Below, one piece after another: positions 45,227-56,779 of a DNA stretch of 64,000 bases. A program made the translations under genes and the position numbers. The DNA comes from Lycorma delicatula. Taxonomy: Eukaryota > Arthropoda > Insecta > Hemiptera > Fulgoridae. The stretch lies in the NCBI RefSeq assembly GCF_047948215.1, contig NC_134458.1:135597571-135661570 (forward strand), given 5' to 3'. The notes beneath the pieces are model-generated. The model was not told the origin of the DNA, ran no database searches, and worked only from the letters and a program-made list of their open reading frames with translations. The number at the start of each line of letters is the position of its first letter. Position 1 is the first letter of the stretch.

Positions 45227-45965
45227 TTAAATGTATGTGTTCAAAATCTTAAATCTGAAAGTTCTTCACCGATTGCTTTGACATTTTTACACAAAGTTGC
45301 ATTCAAATACGCGCATGTTTTTTATACCTACTATTTATATACCTGTGTCAGGAAAAAACATGCTTTTTTTTTAAAAAACAGCGCTATCTGTTGGACGTAA
45401 AAGCAACACACGCTATAATAAATTTCAACATTTTACGATTTCATTTCAATGTTTCCGATATGTGTGTCCGTTATAGACTATAACACTACTGGCTCAATTT
45501 ACGCGCAGGGAAAAAGGGAGAAAGGAAAAAATCGGAATGTGGAAATGGGGAAAAATCGGAAAAGGATAAATCGAAAAATTTTAAAGAGAAGAAGGGGAAA
45601 ACGGAGAAAAGGAAAAACGGGAAAAGGAAATGGAAAGGGGCAAATAAAAAAATAAAAGAGTAAACGGTAAAGGGGAAAGCGATATAGAGCAGAAAGAAGA
45701 AGCAGGGAGGAAAGGGAGAAAATGGAACGGGGAAATGGAGAAGGGAATGTGGCAAAAATGAAAATGGGGAAAAGTGGGAAAAGAAAAAATGGAAAAAGGA
45801 AAGGGGAAAATGGTAAAAGGGAGAGGTTAAATTTTGTGAAGTTCCGTAATTTTCATTTTGTTAATGCTTTATCAAATTTTCAATTGTGTTCATTTAATCA
45901 TTGTATATACTCAAATCTAGCAATAGCGAAGCATTTCCGGGTTTTGGGTGTTGGCAATTATTTAT
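44983..45965 (+). mobile_element. purine-tract element family P, long copy
   Basis: Starts ACTAGCCGGTCAATGTTCGC. It carries a (TA)n tract at 45169-45220, then TTCAAAATCTTAAAT, AATACGCGCATG and GCGCTATCTGTTGGACGTAA. A purine-rich tract (GGGAAAAGG-like) runs about 45505-45830, and it ends ATACTCAAATCTAGCAATAG plus CATTTCCGGG. Open frames within the tract (45449-45979, 45486-45755) are products of skewed composition. Confidence 0.75.
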
Positions 45966-45971
45966 TTATAA

Positions 45972-46600
45972 ATATATAATTGCAACACCCAGTTTAAAAA
46001 TCATAATAGAATATACACATGGAAAAAGCCAGGTGATACAGCAAGGTATCAGATAGATTATATCATAATTAAGCAAAGATTTAGAAATCAACTCGTCGAC
46101 TGCAAAACTTACCCTGGAGCAGACATTGAAAAAGATTTGATTTGAATGGCAGAAAGGCTCCTGGAATAGACGGAATACCTGCAGGATTACTGCGCAGTGC
46201 AGGTGAGGAAGCGATAGATTAAACAAACCGGTGTGTAATATTTAAGAAAATGGGGAAGTTCCGTCAGACTTCAAAAAGAGTGTTATAGTCATGAAACCAA
46301 AGAAAGAAGAGGCAGATAAATGTGAAGAATACAGAACAATTAGCTTAACTAGTCATGCATCAAAAATCTTCACTTGGATTCTGTACAGAAGAATTAAGAG
46401 GAGAGTGGAAGAAGTGTTAGGAGAAGACCAATTTGGTTTCAGGAAAAGTATAGGGATAAGAGAAGCGATTTTATTGCTCAGATTAATAGTAGAAGGAAGA
46501 TTAAAGAATAACAAACCAATATACTTGGCATTTATAGACCTAGAAAAGGCATTCGATAACGGAAACTGGAATAAAATGTTCAGCATTTAAAAAAAATTTT
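45972..46600 (+). mobile_element. internally deleted RTE-like LINE copy
   Basis: 45972-46130 matches the endonuclease end of the long LINE (52605-52760, 'TACCCTGGAGCAGACAT'). At 46130 it jumps to sequence matching 53488 onward (GGCAGAAAGGCTCCTGGAAT), removing about 730 bp. The reverse-transcriptase part then reads KPKKEEADKCEEYRTISLTS, EDQFGFRKSIGIREAILLLR and AFIDLEKAFDNGNW before it stops abruptly at 46600. Confidence 0.85.
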
Positions 46601-46696
46601 AGTTTAAAGATAACAAAATTCTATAAATTTTGGTAGAATGGTATCATATCATATTTACTTCTATAAAAAACGTACTAAAGATCTTTTAAATTAAGA

Positions 46697-46700
<4 letters not shown>

Positions 46701-46759
<59 letters not shown>

Positions 46760-46806
46760 GTATATTAGGTATATTAGGTATATATATATATATATTAGGT
46801 ATATGT
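46701..46806 (+). repeat. (TA)n plus AGGTATATT minisatellite
   Basis: TA run followed by about four 9-bp units TTAGGTATA, another TA run, then one more unit. Confidence 0.9.
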
Positions 46807-47084
46807 GTATAAAAAATTTTGTATTAAAACAGAACTTTGCTTCATTCGATGAAGCAAAGACTAATTATGAAAAAAAAAAACATTTTTTGTAAAGTAATAG
46901 ACATAAATATATTGTTAAAAAACAAACTACCAAAAAAATGCAGCTTTAAATAGAAATGAACAAATCATATGTTTTTCACTTTTAAGAGAGTATGTTTTAT
47001 GGAGTATAATGCTTTATCAGAAGAATAGAAACAGAGATATTTTGAAGAAGATTAAAGTAAAATGTTTCCAAATAGAGGTTCATC

Positions 47085-47270
47085 TGATGAAGTGGAAATT
47101 GTGCATGTTATGTCATAAGGATGGAAACCGATCGTTGGGCCGGATACGTACTGAATGGGTACCAGAGACAGTATTAAAATGAAAGGTCGACTAGTGATTT
47201 GAAGGAGAGATGAAATAAGAGAAGGAATGGGAGATATATGGTGCACGACGGCCCGAGTAAAATAAAAATA
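47085..47270 (+). pseudogene. non-LTR reverse-transcriptase C-terminal remnant
   Basis: Reads RMETDRWAGYVLNGYQRQY, then after a frameshift KGRLVI-stop-RRDEIREGMG. This resembles 'RMxDxRWAxxVLxWxPxxxxRxRGRPxxRWxDEI' at the end of I/Jockey-type reverse transcriptases. Short and broken. Confidence 0.4.
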
Positions 47271-47463
47271 TTTTGAAAAATTGTAAATTTGTAATATAGA
47301 TCTGTATTTTTTCTTCATGACCAGTATTAATTTATTAATTTGATTGAATGTATACGAGTATTTATCTATTGTAAAAGCTACCAAGGAAATTATCTTCAAG
47401 AGAGATTTTTGTTCTACAAAGAAGATCAAAAATATCAAGAATGATATTATGCTTTACGTTAAT

Positions 47464-47770
47464 AAAAAATGGACAGCAGCCAAAATAAAAAACAAAAGAG
47501 TGGAAGTCTTTGAAATGTGATGTTACAGAAAGATTTGAACATTTGGTGGATCAATAAAATTCCAACAGAGATTTTAAAACGAATCGCTGAAGATAGAAAT
47601 TTGTGGCAGAATTCTGTAAATAGACGGATTAGGTTGATGAACTGATATCCAGGATTAGCAAATATGGTAAAAAAAAAGTGTAAAAGTGTAGAAGGTAAAA
47701 ATTATTGAGAAAGACAAAAATTGAAAAATATATAAAACATATAATTCAGGATGTAAAAAACAAAATCTTT
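47464..47770 (+). pseudogene. diverged relative of the RTE-like LINE, 3' remnant
   Basis: Broken frames read KRVEVFEM-stop-CYRK, WWINKIPTEILKRIAEDRNL, WQNSVNRRIRLMN, YPGLANMVKKKCKSVEGKNY. Order and spacing are as in the 24-kb copy (EAFEMWCYRR, VDKVTNEEVLRQIDEER, WKNIVKRRDRLIG, HPGIVALILEGQVEGKN). Much older than that copy. Confidence 0.65.
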
Positions 47771-48240
47771 TTCTTAGCATGGTCCCGTATAGGATGGGGT
47801 CTGTTTATGTGTAATGCGCACCTAACCAACGGTTTTTAGGTCGTACGCATGACCGTCGTTTTGCCACTGATTGGTTATCGCTGCGCAAAATATAACCAAA
47901 CCATCGTATTTGTGCTTCTCTCATTTTCTCAGGTATTGGCGCGACTCCAGGTGCTATTTGCACACCCATGTTTGTGAAGTGGTCAAATCCTGTCAGGCCG
48001 AGTGTGACCACCGCAGCATGTGCATTTCCGAAGTGTGCAGGACTTGTTCATACTTTTTCGAGGTAGGCCAGTATTCAGCTCCGTACAGCACCTCCGATCT
48101 TACAACTATATTGTAAACCTTTCAAGTACACTGGAACTCTATGATCACACAAAACGCCGGTGACTTGCCACCACTTCATGTATGCTGAATTTATTTTCAT
48201 CCGCGCGCTCCGCATACATAAAAAATGCCTAAAAGAGCGT
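47770..48240 (-). pseudogene. non-LTR reverse-transcriptase 3' remnant (different lineage)
   Basis: Minus strand: SEVLYGAEYWPTSKKYEQVL then HTSEMHMLRW, a frameshift, LGLTGFDHFTNMGVQIAPGV, APIPEKMREAQIRWFGYILR, SDNQSVAKRRSCVRPKNRW. The LYGAE-W and 'KMREARLRWFGHVxR' blocks are standard in this group, and the sequence is unlike the RTE-like family next to it. An insertion or deletion at about 48011 breaks the frame. Confidence 0.75.
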
Positions 48241-48289
48241 TTTTTAAATTTTAATTTTTTTGGACCATGTATGGACTATTAAAAAATAA

Positions 48290-48900
48290 CTAAATTATGA
48301 ATTTTGTTTCCTTTTCTGCCAGTATTATTTCATTTTTGATATTAACTTCGTCTCTTTAGACAATTTTTCTTTCCTCTTAGTTTTTCTTGAAAACCTTTGA
48401 AATTTTTATTTTTTTCCAAAAGTAATCCGGTCCGAAATATGTTCTTTAATTTTCAATTACTTTAGATCTTTTTAGATTTCTTAAAATCAGTTATTTTTTA
48501 TTTAGAAAAGTAATTTATTTATTTTTTTGTTAATCTGTTGTTCTCCATTCTTTTTAAGTATCCGTAAAAGGCTTATCTTCTCTTTCTTATAAAATCCGTT
48601 ATTTTTCAAATTTTTGATAAATTTCATCATTGATCTTAAGATATTTTGATTATTTTACATTTCGATCGTAAAATTTCTCTTTCTTTTTTTAATTAATTTT
48701 TTCTGCCTCGATTCTTTGACTATCTTCATCGTAAACATTTTAGTTTAACGGTTGAGTTACAGTTTTTAAATTCTGAAGAAAGGGAATTTTTGTTATATAT
48801 ATTTTTTATTGATCGATAGGCTAGTCCCATTTTATTTATTCTCACTTCTGAACTGTATTTTTTCAGATTGTTATACTGTATGTTGTCAATATATATTGAT
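48290..48900 (-). pseudogene. non-LTR reverse-transcriptase tail remnant (KWTEE type)
   Basis: Minus strand in mixed frames: RINKMGLAYRSIKNIYNKNS, then NGFYKKEKISLLRILKKNGE, IKEHISDRITFGKK, KFQRFSRKTKRKEKLSKETK and MKYWQKRK. Resembles the post-core 'FYGHLxRMDxNRL ... KWxxEVKKDLxELNI ... KMKxYWxxRK' order. The plus strand shows it as a T-rich stretch. Related remnants lie at 40615-40905 and 61735-61942. Confidence 0.5.
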
Positions 48901-49416
48901 TCAATATATATAATTGTCAATATATATTTATATTTTCAACTACTTTGATTGTACCGTTTTTCAACAGCATTTTATATAATTTTTTTTTTGAATAGGAACT
49001 GAACAAAAATCTAAAGAAATTAAAATTCTAAAATAAGAAGTTACTTCTTGAATATGACAGTATTATCGATTTCCACACTTTATATTATACGTAAAACATT
49101 TATTCCATTTCTCTCAACCAGATCATCAATGTAGTGTTGCCGGAAATTTCCAACCAGAAAGTTAAGAAGACAAATGAAATTATTTACTTTTGCTCTAGTA
49201 ATCATAAAGCGGCTTCCGGTTCATATTGGATCAAATAGATAATACTATGTTAAGAATAAGGACTATACTACATGCATAAATAAGAATGTTTTCGTCAATA
49301 TGAAAAATAGAATAAATAAATGTGCGCCTTCTATAAATAAATAAATGTGCGCGCGTTTACGAACATTTATATAAGTATATTTTCATTCACTTTTATTTAT
49401 TTATTTGGGTTTCTTC

Positions 49417-49443
<27 letters not shown>
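49417..49443 (+). repeat. (TA)n microsatellite
   Basis: About 13 TA units left of the 49.5-kb island. Confidence 0.95.
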
Positions 49444-49447
<4 letters not shown>

Positions 49448-49611
49448 TAAATTAAACTTGTCAAACATTTTTTATCTTCATTTCACGACAAAAGATTAAT
49501 ATCTTAAACAAAAAATAGAGGACAGTTGTGCACAATTACACAACAATGCTATTGCTTCAGAATATTGTAGGTACTAGCGTAAAAACAGAAACGGATCGTT
49601 GCACTGTACTT

Positions 49612-49725
49612 ATGGCATGTGGCATGAGTTTGTTACGTATTGTGTTGTGGTGTGTGATTGTGGTCATGGCAGCCACACGATGCAGTGATATCGCACAAGA
49701 TAATGTGATTAATTGGCACAGATAA
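49612..49725 (+). CDS. small ORF with signal-peptide-like start (hypothetical)
   Basis: In a balanced-composition island (49500-49960) an ATG at 49612 (or 49624) opens 37 codons reading MACGMSLLRIVLWCVIVVMA then ATRCSDIAQDNVINWHR and a stop. A hydrophobic core followed by ATRCS looks like a secretion signal with a cleavage site, so it could be a first exon or a short secreted peptide. A strong donor-like CTG|GTGAGC sits about 40 nt after the stop, outside the frame. The opposite strand is open too (49557-49853). No family recognised. Confidence 0.22.
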   Translation: MACGMSLLRIVLWCVIVVMAATRCSDIAQDNVINWHR

Positions 49726-50124
49726 AAATCTAAGACTGCAGACTGTGCGACTCGACTGGTGAGCGCGGATGCCGACACAATGCGTTTTAAAATATCGCTT
49801 AATTCCAGACTTCGAGACGAGTCGCTCGGTCGATACACCATTATTAACATCAATTGTGTTTCTCCCCCCTCATCTACATCACTTTCATTGTCTCACCTCC
49901 CCACCTTAAAAGTTACGACCATTCTTTCGAATTACAATCTGTATCCAAGATAACGACTGATTGATATATTTGTACGTCACTGAGTGCCTTACGTACTTTA
50001 ATAGTACAAAACACATTATTTTCTGCTTTATATTTTTTTTATTTTTATGTCCGATTGTTTCGCGTCTTATACGCTTAATGCGAACAAGACAGACAAGTAA
50101 ATACTGGACGCTCTGCCTACACAC

Positions 50125-50989
50125 CGATATTAAAAAAAAGTTACTCGACTTCTAAAGGTGAAATATATATGAATGCCTTATATATATATATATAGTAGGA
50201 TTATTTCAGTATGAAGGATTCTAAAAAAAATAAAATAATTTATATACATCAATTAATTACATTTTAATATATAATCTAATATATGAAAAGATAACGCCCT
50301 AAAATGTTTTAAGACATCGATCGTTAAAAATCTTACGCAATAAATTTTTGAAAAGTAAATATAACGATACGAAAATTTAGAATTACTTATTTTAAGATTA
50401 CAGTTTGGAGCAATAAAATTACATTTAAAAAATAAATAATAACAAAAGAGATTTAAAAACAAAATCACAATGAACGTTAAAAAATTTAAAGAAGAATTTT
50501 TTTTAAAGTTGAATATAAATAGAATAGCTATATTAAAGGGGAAAGAAGTATGGTAATCATGACAAAAATGGGATAACGGGATTTTGCAAATCTTTACGTT
50601 TTAATACTCATCTAGTTCATCGAAACCAGCGATTCTCAATATTTTTAGCACCACAACCCTCAAAAACTAAAAAAAAAATATATATATATAATGAATATTT
50701 CGCGACCTCCCAACTCCAACACAATGAAACCTAGTTAAAATTTTGCCACGGCTGTTTCGTAAACTATGCGATGAAATGGGCGAAAATTAAAAATCTCGTC
50801 TTTTCCATGCAGAAGTTAGATGTTTGTCGCGGAGGACGTTGTTAACCCGGTTATTGGAATCGCGAGATGAATTAATAGAATTAATAATATTTTTCCAGGA
50901 TAAAAAAAACGCCATTCTCAATATTTTTACAGAATAATGAGTATATGCTGCTGTTGGCTTACTTATTTGTTGTATGTTTGCATTTAAAC
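50125..50989. other. AT-rich, nothing recognised
   Basis: No supported feature apart from short TA runs (50178-50194). Confidence 0.45.
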
Positions 50990-51170
50990 GACATTAATAA
51001 TCGTTAACCTCTGATTGTAAAAAAAATTTACAATAAATAATAATCCAATAACAATAAAAAAAATATCACAAGTTATTAATAAAATACAATGTTACGTACT
51101 TTTCATTTAAAAAAATGTGTATATGTAATAGGCGTACAAGGAAGCCATGTGGTGTCCACATCAGATATTT
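50990..51170 (+). mobile_element. TIR element family T, right-end fragment
   Basis: Matches the right end of 30141-31641: AATAGGCGTACAAGGAAGCC then ATGTGGTGTCCACATCAGAT, preceded by AACCTCTGATTGTAAAAAAA. It preserves the terminus better than copy 2. Confidence 0.75.
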
Positions 51171-51973
51171 TACATTATATTTTCGGGAGGAAATACAATT
51201 TTGATATAATCTATCAGAAGTAATTATATTGTAATTATAATTATGAATTATTATTGTGATATGTATTTGTACCAGATTCAACGTATTATTGTGGCTTTTA
51301 ATAAGGTGTTTAATATGGGGCAAGAACGAGTGGTAAAATAACTTAGGAATAAGGCATTTTTCAATAGAATAGAAATTATATATTTATATATATATATATT
51401 TAGTAGAAAGTGATAAAATCGATAAATTATTTAAGTGATAAAAGTGTTTTATAGGCCTAGTAAGCATTTTTTTCTTTTTTATAAAAAAAAAATAATGATG
51501 AAAATGACAAAGGGTTTCTCTTATAAAATTAGGAAAATTAAGACGTTTTTGATATATTAAGGAATGTACTCGTAGCATAAACTTGAAGGGATCATACCTA
51601 ATTTTATTCTAGGTACTTATTTATTTTGAACGCTTTACATTATATTTGTTTTATCATAATTTTACACACGATTTTATATTCATTTTATATTCTTGTACCA
51701 TTTGAGTGCTCAGTGATACAGAGTAGCTGGACCGAAGGTGTAACCATATCAGACTGGTATCTGTTGGAGCCAGACTAAGAAATGATTCCTAAAAGAGGGT
51801 AGCAGCTATTTCAGTAGTTGTTAAGGACAAGATTAGGAAGACTTAAACGGCCATATTAACATCACTTTATCTTCTGAGAGCTGCGCTAAAAGTAATGGAA
51901 AACTACAGCTGTTTTTTCCCCAAGAAAATGTAGCTCTCTGCATTTTGATGTAACAAAGATAGAGGCACCTTCG

Positions 51974-52790
51974 TTGGTAAAATATTCCGGAGGTAATCTA
52001 GTCCCCCGTTCGGATGTCCGGGTGGGAACTGTTAAGGAAGGAGTCACCAGAAAATTAGAAATTAATATTCTACGAGTTGGAGCGTGGACTGTTAGATGTC
52101 TAAAAATGGTTGGTAGATTAGAAAATTTAAAGAGGGAATTGGATAGGTTAAATGTAGATGTAGCAGGAATTAGCGAGTTCGGTGGGAAGAGGAAAATGAC
52201 TTTTGATCAGTGATTTTAGAATAATTAACTCAGATTAGAATAAAAGGCAGGCAGGAGTAGGTTTCGTAATGAACAATAAGATAAGGAAGAGTGTAAAGTA
52301 TTTCAAAAAGCCTGGCGGTAGAATCATTGTAATCAGGATAAAATCAAAATCTAAGCCGACAACGATTTTTAAAGTCTAGATGATTACAAGTGCCCATGAT
52401 GATGATGAGGTAGGGAGTGCATACGAAGAAATTGATGAAGCAATTAAATAGATAAAAGGGGATGAAAATTTAATAATAGTTGGAGATTGGAATGCAAGCA
52501 TCGAAAAAGGCAAGGAAGGAAATATTGTGGGTGAATACGGGCTGAGCAAAAGGAATGAAAAAGGGGACCGACTTATTGGGTTTTGCACAAAGTATAATTT
52601 AGTAATTGCCAACAACCAGTTAAAAATCATTAAAAAAATTATATACATGGAAAAAACTGGGCGATACTGCAAGGTGTCAAATAGATTATATCATGGTTAA
52701 GCAAATATTTAGATCAATTCATCGACTGTAAAGCTTACCCTGGAGCAGACATCGATAACAACCATAATTTAGTGATAATGAAATGTAGAT
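51974..52790 (+). pseudogene. LINE endonuclease domain (APE-type) pseudogene
   Basis: Open 51974-52213 with LRVGAWTVRCLKMVGRLENL, KRELDRLNVDVAGISE (the N-terminal strand and catalytic Glu region). After a stop at 52211 come VGFVMNNKIRKSVKYF, IIVIRIKSKSKPTTIF, ENLIIVGDWNASIEKGKEGN (the GDxN catalytic loop), NEKGDRLIGFCTKYNLVIAN and, frameshifted, the PGADID end block. At least four inactivating breaks. In life it nicks target DNA to prime reverse transcription. Confidence 0.8.
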
Positions 52791-52847
52791 TGGGGTTTAA
52801 AAACCTAAAGAACAGGCGTCAGATGAACTGGTAGAATTTAGAAAAGC

Positions 52848-54655
52848 TTGAGGAAAAGGATTACCTCCTCTTCCTTTCCTGTTCACCTCAAAAATCTTCT
52901 GGTAAAGAAGATTTTTGAGGAGAACATCGCAAGAAGTTTGAGTAAAAAAGATAAGGTAGAAAATATGGTAGAATGGGATTATGTTAAAAAGAAAATTCTT
53001 AAATCAGCAGAAGCGAACTTAGGCGGAACAAAGAGAAGTGGTAGAAAACCTTGGATATCAGAAGATTCATTGGAGCTTATGTATGAGCGTAGAAAGTACA
53101 AGAATGCTAGTGATGAAGAAGGTATAGGAACCTATAAACGACTAAGAGATACTATAAATTGAAAATGCAAATTACCGAAAGAAGAGTGGATTATAGAAAA
53201 GTGTTCAGAGGAAAAAGTAATAATCACTGGTAAAATAGACGGAGCATACAGGAAAGTTAAGGAGAATTTTGTGGCTCTTAAGTTAAAATCGAATAATGTG
53301 TTAAATAAAGATGATTCACCGATTTATAATACGAAAGAAAACGTTGATAGGTGGGTGGAATACATTGAAGAGCTATTCGGAGGAAATGAATTGGAAACTG
53401 GTGTTATAGAGGAAGAAGAGGAAGTTGAAGAGGATGAAAAGGGAGATACAATACTGAGATTTGAATTTAAGAGAGCATTAAAGGATTTGAGTGGGAGAAA
53501 AGCTCCTGGAATAGACGGAATACCTACAGAACTACTGCGCCGTGCAGGTGAGGAAGCAGTTGAGAGATTATGCAAACTGGTGAGTAATATTTGCGAAAAA
53601 GGGGAAGTTCCGTCAGACTTCAAAAAGAGTGTTATAGTCATGAAACCAAAGAAAGAAGGAGCAGATAAATGTGAAGAATACAGAACAATTAGCTTAACTA
53701 ATCATGCATAAAAAATCTTAACAAGAATTCTGTACAGAAAAACTGAGAGGAGAGTGGAAGAAATGTTAGTAGAAGACCAATTTGGTTTCAGGAAAAGTAT
53801 AGGGACAAGAGAAGCAATTTTAGCGCTCAGATTAATAGTAGAAGGAAGATTAAAGAAAAACAAACCAACATACTTGGCATTTATAGACCTAGAAAAGGCA
53901 TTCAATAACGTAGACTGGAATAAAATATTTAGCATTTTAAAAAGTGTAGGATTCAAGTATAGAGATAGAAGAACAACTGCTAACATTTACAGAAACCAAG
54001 TAACAGTAACAATCGCAACAGTAATAATCGCAGCATAAGAAAGAAGCAGTAATAAAAATGGGAGTCAGACAAGGATGTTCCCAATTCCCGTTACTTTTTA
54101 ATCTTTACATAGAAGTAGTAGTTAATGATGTTATAGAACAGTTTAGATCCGGAGTTAACAGTTCAAGGTGAAAACATAAAGATGCTACGATTTGCTGACG
54201 ATATAGAAATTGTAGCTGAGAGTAAACAATGAATGCCAGGGATGAGTCCTACGCAAGAACTAACGCATAAAAATAAACAAGAACAAAACAAAAGTAATGA
54301 AATGTAATAAAAATAAAGTAGATGGACCACTGAGTAAAAAATTGGACGAGAAAATAGTATGGAGGTAGATGAATTTTGTTATTTGGGAAGTAGAATTACT
54401 AAAGATGGACGAAACAGGAGCGATAGAAAATGCCGAATAGCACACGCGAAACGAGCTTTCAATCAGAAATATAACTTGCTTACATCAAAAATTAATTTAA
54501 GCATCAGGAAAATATTTTTGAAAGTATGTGTTTGGAGCGTAGCTTTATATGAAAGTGAAACTTGGACGATCGGAGTACCTGAAAAGAAAAGATTAGAAGC
54601 TTTTGAAATGTGGTTCTATAGGAGAATGTTGAAAATCAGATGGGTGGAAAAGTGA
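52848..54655 (+). pseudogene. LINE reverse-transcriptase pseudogene
   Basis: Order of parts: linker (52848-53162, KPWISEDSLELMYERRKYKN); fingers (53271-53711, LSGRKAPGIDGIPTELLRRA, VPSDFKKSVIVMKPKKEGAD, EYRTISLTNHA then a stop); palm (53754-54038, EDQFGFRKSIGTREAILALR, AFIDLEKAFNNVDW, which holds the first catalytic Asp). The second catalytic site MLRFADDIEIVAE is in another frame near 54182-54220. The thumb and end follow (54359-54655, GSRITKDGRNRSDRKCRIAH, LYESETWTIGV), closing in a degraded tail. A 14-bp inverted repeat at 52887-52919 distorts the linker. Stops and frameshifts rule out activity. Confidence 0.85.
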
Positions 54656-54882
54656 TATATGAAAAGGTGCTGTGAAAAATTGATGAATTTACAATAGTCG
54701 CTTTGATATTGGAGGGGAGGTATATGGGAAAAATTGTGGAGGCAGGCAACGTTTGGAATATATAAAACAAATTGTTAGGAAAGTAAGATGTAGGATCGTA
54801 CACCGAAATGAAACAACTGTCATTAGATGAGAAATCTAGGAGAGGTGCATCAAACCAGTCAAATGATTGAAGACAAAAAAAA

Positions 54883-56714
54883 TAAGGGGGTAAACAAAAC
54901 ATTACGAGATGAGAATAAAATACTATTGAAACACGGTTCTATCGTCTTCGTTAAGATATCACAGCCCTTCAGAGTTGAGGATATTAGACATGAACTGAAT
55001 GTAAAAGGAATAAACATCGAGCTATAATAAGACAAATAGAAAGCGAGATATTGGTAGACCACGACAACGTTTCGTTGGAAAAAGTCATATGACCTAATGA
55101 GATATTTGGCAATGAGAAGCATCGTCATCAGGAAGAAAGATTTTTTAATATTTATAACACGTATAGTGAATATTTTTAAAATTAAAAAAAGAAAATAGGA
55201 TTTAACTTAAAAATTTCAATAGCCCAAAGTATTAGCATATTATATTGTTTTTAAGATTTTATAATGCTTTAAACTATGGTGACGTAACGTAGCATGTGAT
55301 GGTACTTTTTACAACTTTTTATTATAGTAAAAGTTTTATTATTATTATCCTTTAAGAATAGAAAAAAATTTGTAAAGAATGGTAATAATAAATGCTATTT
55401 TTATCACTCTGGGAAGAGTTCAACTTTAAGCTCTATGCAAAAATCACGAAAATTAAGCAGCAATATTTGGTAGTATTTTTATTTTTTATAATTCTATTTC
55501 TAACTCTTTCAGGTGATGAAAACTAAAAACAAAAGGAACCAATAATGATGTGTCCTTCAAGAAGATTTTTTTTAGAAAAAAAAAAGAAAAAACTAAAAAA
55601 AAAATCAAAATGTGTCTCATTTAGGAACACAAGGTAATCAAGACAATTTAAACAGAACTAAATTGTTTTTAACCTTAACAGTTTTGTGTAGGCCTATCTT
55701 ATCTCACCGGACAGCATTTTAATACATCTCTAAATATAAGCTAAATTGTGTTAGAATAGTGAAAATATTGGTTTTTATCCTTGTTTATTGACATTATATC
55801 CGTTATAAATTAATGATTGTATGTAAATTTTATGTACTGAAAGTTATAAAATACATTACGTTAAAGAAAATAACCGGATAAATTCACATTAACTTTTTAT
55901 TTTATTAATCATTAAAAATAATTTTATTCAAATTCGTTTTAGTCTCATTTGTTCGGTATTATAACAAATTCGGTATTTATTCAATAATATATTACAACGC
56001 ATTGTTTTATTTTCTTTAAAGGAATTATAAAATCGGCTTTCGTCTAATCAATACCACTTCAATTTAATGTGTAGGAACCGGATAGGAAACCGTATTTCTT
56101 TGCAGACGTACGGATATTCAACTCCATATAATATCACAAACATTAAAGCTCTATAGGGCCCGAAATCTTTATCACGGTCTGATATACAACTATAAAACCC
56201 AAAATTAGGATGAAGGAGCCAAGGATTAACGAATACAGGTTGATTACGAGAGAGGATATACCCAACAAAGACTATCAAAGGATGAAAGAAAAAACTCCAC
56301 TCATATCTTCCAGGTCCTTCTACAAGTTATGGACACACTAAATCCACCTGTTTGGGATATTTTTACCCAGGTTAGAAAAACTGCCAAATGATCGATCACC
56401 AACTTTTTTTAGCAATTTAAATACATTGTCGTTTTTTCTTTATAACTTAAAGAGCCATCTAGTAAAAGGGTCATACTTCCTAAAGGAACACACTCATATC
56501 CATCCCGAGAATATATGGCCAGTGACCATATACAATTGTATTATAATCCGTTTACCCAAATCTCTCGTTGAAAGTAAAATCTCGTCATCACATAGTTTTT
56601 GTTTTACGGTATTAAAACATTTATAAACTAATTTTATTTATTTTTAAAGCAACAACAGGGTTATGCCCAATTAAAATTACTTTATAATTTTTATAGCGTA
56701 TTTAAAATATAATG
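54883..56714. other. AT-rich, nothing recognised
   Basis: No supported feature. Open frames of 66-89 codons (54827-55128, 56048-56278, 56426-56626) lack recognisable content. Confidence 0.4.
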
Positions 56715-56779
56715 TCTGACTGAAATTCGAACCTAGAATTTTTCGGATGAAAGTAGAGATGCTACACTCCACCGCAGTA
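56715..56779 (-). mobile_element. SINE family 2 head fragment
   Basis: Minus strand: CTGCGGTGGAGTGTAGCATC (A-box side) and GGTTCGAATTTCAG (B-box), with the conserved CTTTCATCCGAAAAAT between them. Body missing. Confidence 0.55.

Larger units (their letters stand above)
51700..54882 (+). mobile_element. near-full-length RTE-like LINE, dead
   Basis: Longest copy of the family. It has a 5' untranslated-like region (about 51700-51970), endonuclease (52030-52760), linker (52800-53260), reverse transcriptase (53263-54655), and the 3' end with CATCAAACCAGTCAAATGAT and an A run at 54874-54882. The 5' limit is uncertain and no TSD was identified. Frames are broken at many points. Confidence 0.85.

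Noticed and set aside
45449..45979. Lys/Arg/Gly-rich proteins on plus and Phe/Pro/Ser-rich protein on minus
   Set aside because: They arise from a skewed purine tract. The homologous tract at 30650-30895 gives different, unaligned frames.
47052..47438. 128-codon minus-strand ORF
   Set aside because: Its left part is antisense to a plus-strand reverse-transcriptase remnant and the rest is AT-rich with no domain.
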